Assembly (NCBI GenBank): GCA_015075725.1
Contig: JABTTV010000001.1
Coordinates: 4,207,223 to 4,271,222 of the forward strand
Origin: Anaerolineales bacterium
Lineage (GTDB): Bacteria; Chloroflexota; Anaerolineae; Anaerolineales; Villigracilaceae
DNA length: 64,000 bases
Reading direction: 5' to 3'
The notes under the pieces were generated by a model, which searched no databases, had not been told where the DNA came from, and saw only the letters and a list, made by a program, of their open reading frames with translations. The translations under genes and the position numbers were made by a program. Below are positions 42,813-50,417 of the stretch, piece by piece (within the stretch, counting starts at the first letter, position 1; every line of letters starts with the position of its first letter).

Positions 42813-44087
42813 ATGACGATCCATGTATTGAAGAACGCCCGGTTGATCGACGGAACAGGCTCAAGGCCAATTGAGCGCGGTGTGGTCGCTGTCGAAAATG
42901 AAAAGATCATCTATGCTGGAGAATTAGAAGATTGGAGAATTCCTGAGGGAAAGGATGCTCACGAATTGGATCTATCCGGAAGAACAATTCTCCCCGGTTT
43001 GATCGACTGTCACGTCCATATCGCTGCCGAATGTCTGCCGGATAGCACGATGGCGGGTCCCTGGGGTTGGACGACGCTCATAATGTTGAAACATGCCCAA
43101 AACACGCTTGCAGCGGGAGTCACGTCGATCCGCGATGTGGGCGGGCGGCATCATCTTGAATTCTCTCTCCGCAAAGCAGTAGAAGCAGGCTTTTTTGTCG
43201 CTCCGCGCATGGTCCTCGCCGGGAAATTGCTCTCGATCACAACGACCGGAACAGAATGGTACGACGGGATGTATCGCGAAGCCGACGGCGTGGACGAGGT
43301 CCGCAAGGCGGCTCGGGAACAACTCAAAGCCGGAGCCGACCTCATCAAAGTTTTGGCTACGGGTGCGGTTTTATCTCCCGGAGAAAAACCCGGCGCGGCG
43401 ACCTTCGAAATTGAAGAGATCCGCGCGGCAGTGACAGAGGCGGCGAAGGTCGGCAAGATCGTCGCCGCACACGCGCACGGGATCGAAGGCATCCGCAATG
43501 CCGTGTCTGCGGGAGCAAAGACCATCGAACACGGGACGTATCTTAACCAGGACCCTCGCCTGATGGAACATATGGCAAAGGAGGAAATCTTTCTCGTGCC
43601 GACCTTGAAAGCGGGATATGACGTGATCTACGGCGATAGGCCGGGCATCCCGGCTTGGATCATGGAGAAAAGCAAAGAGACGCAAGAAGATGCGCTGCGT
43701 TCGATCGGCGAAGCGTATAGGATGGGTGTGCCCATCGCCATGGGAACTGACGCCGCAACGCCCTATAATTTCCACGGCGAGAATGCGATGGAGCTATATT
43801 ACATGTCTCAGGCAGGGATTTCGACCATGGATTGCATCGTGGCTTCAACCAGGAACGCCGCGCGCGCCCTCGGCTGGGACTCGAAACTCGGCACCCTCGA
43901 AGCGGGAAAGCTCGCGGACTTGATCGTGGTCAAAACGAATCCACTCGATGATTTGCGCTCGTTGGCAGATAGAAAAAACATCGAATATGTGATGCAAGGC
44001 GGAAAGTTCGTGGCAAGACAATTCTCCGAACCGGATGGAATCCCTGAGGAGTTGATGGCTGGCGCATGGATTTGCTGCGGAACCTAA
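42813..44087 (+). CDS. Metal-dependent amidohydrolase (Xaa-Pro dipeptidase-like)
   Basis: 424 residues from the ATG at 42813 (GGAAGG upstream). Motifs: LPGLIDCHVHIAAE (HxH metal pair), DLIKVLATGAVLSPGE with the carboxylated Lys, AAHAHGIEGIRNAV (His), TIEHGTYL (His) and AMGTDAATPYN (Asp). The family hydrolyses dipeptides or cyclic amides; the exact substrate is not visible. No signal peptide, so cytoplasmic. Confidence 0.9.
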   Translation: MTIHVLKNARLIDGTGSRPIERGVVAVENEKIIYAGELEDWRIPEGKDAHELDLSGRTILPGLIDCHVHIAAECLPDSTMAGPWGWTTLIMLKHAQNTLAAGVTSIRDVGGRHHLEFSLRKAVEAGFFVAPRMVLAGKLLSITTTGTEWYDGMYREADGVDEVRKAAREQLKAGADLIKVLATGAVLSPGEKPGAATFEIEEIRAAVTEAAKVGKIVAAHAHGIEGIRNAVSAGAKTIEHGTYLNQDPRLMEHMAKEEIFLVPTLKAGYDVIYGDRPGIPAWIMEKSKETQEDALRSIGEAYRMGVPIAMGTDAATPYNFHGENAMELYYMSQAGISTMDCIVASTRNAARALGWDSKLGTLEAGKLADLIVVKTNPLDDLRSLADRKNIEYVMQGGKFVARQFSEPDGIPEELMAGAWICCGT

Positions 44088-44506
44088 TATTACGACAAAT
44101 GATTACCGTATTCAGTAGAACATATCCGGTAAAAGGATTGAAAAGCTGCTTATTAACAGAAGCAAGGAATATCGCAGATTTTCCTATTGAAATTTCACCA
44201 ATTCACCTAATCCGCGGATTTTTCCGACAATTTCCAGAATTAAAGGACGTATAGTAATGAATTGCAATGAAATTGTAATACTTTGAAGCATAAGATATCT
44301 CATTTTGGGGAGAGTAAACGGCATAAAAATGGTTCTCTGCTCGCCCCAACAAAAGTGTCTACGCTGCTAGTACTCAATTCCTATGCCTGTGCATTGAACT
44401 TTAATCCCTAATGTGATAATTTTTCAAAAGAACTTCAAATTAGTTTGCTGGTCTTTGGTCTAATTTGGCAGAATCCACACAATACCAGCCAGTGAATTAT
44501 TAGGAA
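44088..44506. other. AT-rich intergenic region
   Basis: About 420 nt with low GC. A 62-codon frame at 44066-44254 overlaps the amidohydrolase end, has no SD or family signal and is not accepted. No RNA gene was recognised. The promoter of the large secreted protein must lie towards 44450-44500, but no clear pair was found. Confidence 0.5.
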
Positions 44507-47491
44507 ATGAGAATGATCAAGAAAATCCTCCAAATAATGACCCTAACCGCTATGACCGCCACATTATTGTGGAACATCCCCCCCGCCGCAGCGGCACTTC
44601 AAACTTCGACAAGTTATTATGTCTCTCCATCTGGTAATGACGCCAATGCCGGGACAGAATCATCCCCCTTTAAAACTCTAGTAAAAGCTTTTTCGATGCT
44701 AAAGGCGGGAAATACACTTTATATTCGGGGCGGGACGTATACCGCCCCCGCAACTGGATGGCAATTTACCAATTCCGGCACAGCCAGCCAGCCGATCACC
44801 GTGACAAATTACCCGGGTGAGCGTGTCGTATTGAATACGGATAACAGCGTATCCGGGAACTACATCATCAAATGCTTACAGGTATCGCCGGCAGTTGATT
44901 ATATTCGCATCATAGGAACGAATGTAGCCCCACAGGTCTTCGATGGGGTAACCACTTCCAAAGGCATCGTCATGACGGGAGTTCGCTCAGGAATCGCCCC
45001 CGCCATCACCGCCTTTCAATGCGATAATTGGGAGGTTGCAGGGATCGATTTTATTAAGGTCGCCTATGGAATATTTCAGAGGAAGGTAAGAAATGGCGCG
45101 ACATCCGCAGACAGGTGGTATGTCCACGATAATCGAGTCTACGAATACTACCGTGAAAGCGGAATGCAATTCAACGGGAACGGCAACCGCATCGAGAATA
45201 ACGAGATCATCAAGCTGACCTCGGATTACAATTCGACCTACGGCTGCCAGTTACTTAACCTGCTTGGCAACAATAACATCGTACGAGGGAATAAATTGGC
45301 TCGTATCGATCAATCCATCCGATGCATCGGTATTTTCTTCGAGTGGGATCTGGCAGATAATAATCTTGTCGAAAATAATGTCATCACCGGCGTTGCCAAC
45401 GGTATTTCATTCTACGGTGGAGACAACAACATTATCCGAAACAATCAACTCACCGGCGTGGATACCGCCTTCGTGTTGCGCTCCTGGGCAGATGGCACTA
45501 CCGCCTATCCATGCAACTTCTCGGATTTCATGCCCTTGGAGAGCGATACGTCCAGCCCGGATTGGGGGTACATGTATCCCCACGACTGTCGCTCAAAAGG
45601 CAATCGATTTGAAAACAACTCGGTCGGTGGCTTTAAAACATTCTCGGCTGTCAACCTCCCGGAAGCATCAAATGTCTTTGTGAACGCTTCCGAACCGACT
45701 GCGACTTCAGTCCCAGTAAATCCCACTGCAACTAACACGTCGCCCACCCCGACCAACAATCCGCCCCCTACAACAGCCCGAACACGCATGTTGATTCCGC
45801 TTTACACTTATCCTTCGAATTGGGGACAGGTTATTTCCGCCAACGTGGGTAACGTGATTGATGTTATTGTTAATCCGCATAATGGCGTAGGCTCCGCTAT
45901 TCAGACCTCATTTGTGAATGGCATTGCTTCTTTTCGAAGTGCTGGAATCGGTGTGTTCGGATATGTTCTTACAGGTTATGGAACAAGAAGCATCAGTACC
46001 ATTAAATCCGAGATCGACACATGGCAGGGATGGTATGCTCCATCCGGGATATTCCTCGATGAGGTCGATAACACGAATGACGCCAATAAATTGGCATACT
46101 ATAACGAAATATATAATTATATCCGCTCTAAAGGTATGTCTGTCATAATAAACCCAGGCGCAATGACGACAGAGTCTTATATGAGCAGTTCAGATGTGGC
46201 TTGCATTTATGAGGCCCCGCCCCGCTCGCCCATTCCGTACCCTACCTGGGGACAAGTAAACCCAGCAAAGCTTTGTGCCCTGGCCTACAATGCCAATCGC
46301 GAACAAATGATTTCCTTTGTTGCGGAGACAAAAGGACGGTTCGGTTACATCTATGCAACGAATGACACGCTCGGTAATCCTTGGGATAATTTACCTGATT
46401 ACCTGGCAGAACAGGCGGCACTCATCGCCGGTTTGCCCGTGCCAACGAACACAGCTCCCGCCACCCCGACAACTGTACCGGCAGTCACTATCACTTCCAC
46501 CCCCGTGCCACCCGTAACATTGACGGCAACGTCTGCTGAAATAATTGCCACCGCTACAGATATAACAATACCTACACCGCTACCGCAAACGCCCGTCATC
46601 ACACCAACATTTACTGTTACTCCCCCCACTTTGCCCAGCGGAACATCGGTCCTCACGACAGTTGATCCTGATACCCTCCTCGTTGGTCAGGCCGGATTGG
46701 TCTCCGTGAGTCTGAACGGGTTGCCCTCAGAAGGTATCGCAAGCGTCGAATTTGCATGTTCATACGCATCCGATCAGATATCCGTTGGCAGCGTTCAAAT
46801 CGGAAATATTTTTGGAGATGATCCAGTCTCTGCTTACAACAACTCACAAGCCGGGAGTTTCATCTATGCAGTCGCCGCAAGTAACGGCAGGGTCATCAAT
46901 ACAAATGGAGTTGCCTTTACGTTCAACATCACCGGTATGCAACCGGGATCGTCACCTGTGGAATGTAAAGCGAAGATTTCAGGAACCAATTACTCCCTGG
47001 AAAGCATTGCGTCCATACCTGATTCCATAACTGTCGCACTCTTCTCTGCCCCCACCGCAACTCCTCTTTCCGCACCCATGCTAGCCGGACAGGTGATCGC
47101 GAAGAAACCTGTCAAGATCAGTTTATTCAACCCGGATACGACACTAGCCGCCTCCGCGATGACAAACCCCGACGGCTCTTTCAACTTGATTGCCCCCGCA
47201 GGATCCTTTACTGTAATAGCATCCGCCGAGGGACATTTGAGTGCACAAGCGAGCGTAACGCTTTTGGAAGGCACAACTACGACACTCAATCCAATCACCC
47301 TCCCGGCTGGGGATATAGACAGCAACAACGTGATCGATCAATACGATGCGCTCACTGTGGGTATGAATTACAACGTATCAGCCTCACTCCCCGCTGATTT
47401 GAGCAATGATGGTCTGATAAACGTAACTGATCTGGAAATGCTTGCTGAAAACTATCGCATGGCTGGCTCAGTAACCTGGCTACAACCATAG
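44507..47491 (+). CDS. Large secreted modular protein: beta-helix, spherulin-4, cohesin-like, dockerin-like
   Basis: 994 residues with a signal peptide ending near PPAAAA (about 30). Modules: (1) right-handed beta-helix of the pectate-lyase type, about 38-395, beginning YYVSPSGNDANAGTESSPF; (2) PT-rich linker; (3) spherulation-specific family 4 / GH135-like domain, about 425-645, with LIPLYTYPSNWGQV, IFLDEVDN and VIINPGAM; (4) second PT-rich linker; (5) cohesin-like beta-sandwich, about 715-850 (LLVGQAGLVSVSLNGLP); (6) a carboxypeptidase-regulatory-like domain, about 860-930; (7) dockerin-like pair of calcium loops (GDIDSNNVIDQYDAL, LSNDGLINVTDLEML). Probably binds and cuts extracellular polysaccharide, perhaps galactosaminoglycan. 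A terminator follows. Confidence 0.85.
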   Translation: MRMIKKILQIMTLTAMTATLLWNIPPAAAALQTSTSYYVSPSGNDANAGTESSPFKTLVKAFSMLKAGNTLYIRGGTYTAPATGWQFTNSGTASQPITVTNYPGERVVLNTDNSVSGNYIIKCLQVSPAVDYIRIIGTNVAPQVFDGVTTSKGIVMTGVRSGIAPAITAFQCDNWEVAGIDFIKVAYGIFQRKVRNGATSADRWYVHDNRVYEYYRESGMQFNGNGNRIENNEIIKLTSDYNSTYGCQLLNLLGNNNIVRGNKLARIDQSIRCIGIFFEWDLADNNLVENNVITGVANGISFYGGDNNIIRNNQLTGVDTAFVLRSWADGTTAYPCNFSDFMPLESDTSSPDWGYMYPHDCRSKGNRFENNSVGGFKTFSAVNLPEASNVFVNASEPTATSVPVNPTATNTSPTPTNNPPPTTARTRMLIPLYTYPSNWGQVISANVGNVIDVIVNPHNGVGSAIQTSFVNGIASFRSAGIGVFGYVLTGYGTRSISTIKSEIDTWQGWYAPSGIFLDEVDNTNDANKLAYYNEIYNYIRSKGMSVIINPGAMTTESYMSSSDVACIYEAPPRSPIPYPTWGQVNPAKLCALAYNANREQMISFVAETKGRFGYIYATNDTLGNPWDNLPDYLAEQAALIAGLPVPTNTAPATPTTVPAVTITSTPVPPVTLTATSAEIIATATDITIPTPLPQTPVITPTFTVTPPTLPSGTSVLTTVDPDTLLVGQAGLVSVSLNGLPSEGIASVEFACSYASDQISVGSVQIGNIFGDDPVSAYNNSQAGSFIYAVAASNGRVINTNGVAFTFNITGMQPGSSPVECKAKISGTNYSLESIASIPDSITVALFSAPTATPLSAPMLAGQVIAKKPVKISLFNPDTTLAASAMTNPDGSFNLIAPAGSFTVIASAEGHLSAQASVTLLEGTTTTLNPITLPAGDIDSNNVIDQYDALTVGMNYNVSASLPADLSNDGLINVTDLEMLAENYRMAGSVTWLQP

Positions 47492-47506
47492 AGAATGATG
47501 CCATTC

Positions 47507-47540
47507 GCCAAAAAGCCGTCCACTTGTTGGGCGGCTTTTT
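47507..47540. terminator. Terminator after the modular secreted protein
   Basis: AAAAGCCGTCCA stem (from 47510) with TGGGCGGCTTTTT (to 47540), loop of about 5 nt; U-tract on the plus strand. Confidence 0.88.
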
Positions 47541-47653
47541 GGATTGACACCTATTGATCGTCTCAACCCTAAAAGAATAATAATCCTCTCAACCTGAAAT
47601 GGAGTAAAATTGCCCAATTCTTCTCCATATCCAACTCAGAAGGCGAGGCCTGC

Positions 47654-49042
47654 ATGTTCGTCACCAAGAATCTCTACCAGAACGACGATCAATGGAAGGA
47701 CGTCCCGCTCGGCGCATCGGGAGAAAGCACCATCGGCAAGTGGGGCTGTTTATTGACCTCCGCCACCATGATGCTCAACGGCATCGGCTATAACGAAACC
47801 CCTGCCACCGTCAACGACAAGATGAAAGCGAACGGCGGTTTTCAGGGGTCTCTTTTTATCCCCAGCGTCCTGCCGTACATATGGCCCAACTGTGTCTACC
47901 GCGACATGCAAAATTGCGAAACGACCCCCGCCCCCATTGCTCAGATCGACGCGGCGGTCGCGGCGGGGAAGCCCGTCATCTTGCAAGTGGATTGGAACAA
48001 ACAAGTCGGGCTTCAAACTCACTTTGTTCTCGTCAAGGAAAAGAAGGGCGACGACTACGTCATCTACGATCCCTACAAATACGGCGGCGATTCTCCTGAT
48101 AAGGAAGTCCTGCTCACGACACGCTATAAATTCAACGGCGCAAAACTCAGCACTGAGATCAGCGCCGTCCTCTGGTTCGACAGCACCAGCGTCAATGCGC
48201 CCGAGCCGCCGAAGAAAAAAACCGTCCCAGTCCCTGCCGAAAAATTCATCCTCTACGTCTCCGAAGACGACCTCGCCCTGCGCGCCGAACCCTCCGTCAC
48301 TGGTTACCTTTGGAAACGCATGATGATGAACACCGAACTCATCAGCCTGGAAGATAAGGCGAAAGCGAAAGCAAAGATCAGCGTGCAAGGACAGTGGATT
48401 CAAGTGCAGGACCCGAAAGGCGACCAGGGATATGTCGCCGCCTGGTATGTATCGGATAAAAAAGGAACACCCGCATCGTCCTCGACGGGTCAGCCGAGTC
48501 CCGCTCCCACGCCTTCGGCTACGCCCAAGCCGGGACCCGATCCCACCCCCGTGCCTGCCGGTGCTTTGGCGTTGTATCCCACTGCGCAGGTGACATTACG
48601 CAGCAAACCTGTTGTCGAGGCGGATAATGTCATCCGTTACATCGAACCGACCGAGCAACTCATCAGCCTCGAACCGGCAAAGGATGCCATCAAAAAGGTC
48701 GGTGTTCAGAATCAGTGGATCAAAGTCCGCGATGCGGGTAAAAGGGAGGGATATGTTGCAGCATGGTTTGTCAAATATGCAGGCGGCTCCACCGCGCAGG
48801 CAGGCTCGGCGGCTTCATCATCCAGCGGAGCGGTCAAAGTGCGGACGACAGCCGAGGCCGTATCACTGAGAAACCAACCCTTCGTCAGCGATGCGACGCT
48901 GATCAAGCGCGTGCCGATCAACTACGAGTTCACGATCACCGAGCCTGGCGGCGAATCAAAGATCGGTGCAAACAATCAATGGATCAAAGTCAAGGACGCG
49001 ACGAACGAAGGCTACATCGCCGCATGGTTCCTGGCCCGTTAG
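47654..49042 (+). CDS. C39-like cysteine peptidase with three SH3 domains
   Basis: 462 residues, no signal peptide or membrane helix, so predicted cytosolic. Residues about 8-175 are a Peptidase_C39_2-type papain fold: KWGCLLTSATMML with Cys32, THFVLVKEK with His123 and VIYDPYK with Asp139 make a complete triad. Three SH3-like domains follow at about 197-267, 304-376 and 395-462, each ending in the same pattern (QW-I-V-D...GYVAAW), separated by PT-rich or Ser-rich linkers. First gene of a three-gene set with a SLATT protein and a TRAFs-binding/SLOG protein; TAAAAT box at 47605-47610. Possible effector or processing enzyme of that set. Confidence 0.85.
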   Translation: MFVTKNLYQNDDQWKDVPLGASGESTIGKWGCLLTSATMMLNGIGYNETPATVNDKMKANGGFQGSLFIPSVLPYIWPNCVYRDMQNCETTPAPIAQIDAAVAAGKPVILQVDWNKQVGLQTHFVLVKEKKGDDYVIYDPYKYGGDSPDKEVLLTTRYKFNGAKLSTEISAVLWFDSTSVNAPEPPKKKTVPVPAEKFILYVSEDDLALRAEPSVTGYLWKRMMMNTELISLEDKAKAKAKISVQGQWIQVQDPKGDQGYVAAWYVSDKKGTPASSSTGQPSPAPTPSATPKPGPDPTPVPAGALALYPTAQVTLRSKPVVEADNVIRYIEPTEQLISLEPAKDAIKKVGVQNQWIKVRDAGKREGYVAAWFVKYAGGSTAQAGSAASSSSGAVKVRTTAEAVSLRNQPFVSDATLIKRVPINYEFTITEPGGESKIGANNQWIKVKDATNEGYIAAWFLAR

Positions 49043-49061
49043 CAGACTGGAGAGAATCATC

Positions 49062-50411
49062 ATGGCTGTCCAACCCGTAAATGTAACCCCCATTCTCGAA
49101 GTCGCCTGGCGCAAGTTCGCCCAATACGACGATACGTCGGTAAAAAGGACCGCATCGTTCACCCGATTGAGACGATGGATTTTGATCTTCGGGGTGCTGG
49201 CAACATTACTTTCCATCCTGACGACGATCTACCCGGCTGGATTTTATCCCCTCGGTTTGTTCGTTCTGAAGATCCTGCTGGTTGCGTCGCCGATCATCGC
49301 CTCGGTGCTTGCCGCGATCGGCAACGAATACTACTCCACCGGCGATTGGCTCGTGGCAAGGGCAGGCGCGGAAGAGATTCTGCGCGATATGTACCTGTAT
49401 CGGACGATTTTAAAGGGCAACCCGAAGCGGCGCGAATGGCTGGAAAGAAGGCTGGGACGCGTGCAGCGCGCGGTCTTCCGCGGCATGAACGGCGAACTGG
49501 TGATGGAAACCTTCAAAGGGAACGTGCCGCCCAAGCCGCGCTTCAATCCCGCCGAACCCGGGAACGATAACGGTTTCGATGATTTGAGCGGCGATGAGTA
49601 TTTCAACTATCGCCTCAGGAATGAACTGCAGTGGCACGAGAAGAAGATCATCGGCAAGCAGAAGGAACGTTTCCGCTTACAGGTCTCGATCTACATCTCT
49701 GGAGCTCTCGGCGCGATCATTGCCGCGATCGCCACCTTTGGTGAATCAACTTCAAACATCGCCATATGGGTTGCGTTGACCGCATCGCTGACTAGCGCGT
49801 TCTCAGTCTGGCAGCAATTGAAGAATCTCGAACAGGTTGTGCGCAACTACAGCAAGGTCATCATGGAGCTCGGCATCATCTCGGATCATTGGAAGAATCT
49901 CGAAGCCGAGGAACGCACACAGAGCGAGGTCAACCGCATGGTGCAAAGCACCGAGAACATTCTCTGGAGCCGCAACGTCGAATACATCAAAGCCATGCAG
50001 GAAGCCCTGCGCGACTCCAGCCTCGACAAGGAAGCCGAACTCATCAACCACGTCATCGCCGAGCAGCGCGAAGCCGATGCGCGCTTCAGGCAGGCGCTGA
50101 CCGATTCCATCGTGAACAAAACGTCGGAGGAGCTGGATAAAGTCACCGCAGATTTGAGCGAGCGCTTCGATGAGATCCTTGGCACGCTAGCAGAAGAAGC
50201 TTCGTCGGATGTGGTCCAAGCCGAACTGGCGGCGATGCGGGAGGCTATCCAGGAATTTTCCGAGAAGATCGCGCAGAAATTCGGTCTATCCAATTCGCTC
50301 GAGGCCATCAAGGAAGATTACAAGGGTGTGATTGTTGGCGGAGAAACTCCGCGAGGCGTCTTGAACGATCTGCTTGCGCGTTTTCCGAAGACCGAAGAAG
50401 TAAAAGGCTGA
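49062..50411 (+). CDS. Tandem SLATT/DUF4231 membrane protein
   Basis: 449 residues from the ATG at 49062 (GGAGAG upstream). Two 2-helix membrane units: helices at about 40-57 and 65-87, then about 208-226 and 232-250. Each unit is followed by the SLATT-type helix: WLVARAGAEEILRDMYLYRT after the first (in part), and LEQVVRNYSKVIMELGIISD after the second. A long coiled coil (about 255-430) closes the protein. SLATT proteins are predicted pore-forming effectors in nucleotide-activated conflict systems (Burroughs/Aravind scheme); the sensor is usually a SLOG or SMODS protein, which is the next gene, 6 nt downstream. Confidence 0.82.
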   Translation: MAVQPVNVTPILEVAWRKFAQYDDTSVKRTASFTRLRRWILIFGVLATLLSILTTIYPAGFYPLGLFVLKILLVASPIIASVLAAIGNEYYSTGDWLVARAGAEEILRDMYLYRTILKGNPKRREWLERRLGRVQRAVFRGMNGELVMETFKGNVPPKPRFNPAEPGNDNGFDDLSGDEYFNYRLRNELQWHEKKIIGKQKERFRLQVSIYISGALGAIIAAIATFGESTSNIAIWVALTASLTSAFSVWQQLKNLEQVVRNYSKVIMELGIISDHWKNLEAEERTQSEVNRMVQSTENILWSRNVEYIKAMQEALRDSSLDKEAELINHVIAEQREADARFRQALTDSIVNKTSEELDKVTADLSERFDEILGTLAEEASSDVVQAELAAMREAIQEFSEKIAQKFGLSNSLEAIKEDYKGVIVGGETPRGVLNDLLARFPKTEEVKG

Positions 50412-50417
50412 TACTCC

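Noticed and set aside
44066..44254. 62-codon frame after the amidohydrolase gene
   Set aside because: It overlaps the amidohydrolase 3' end in another frame, has no SD and no family or composition signal.
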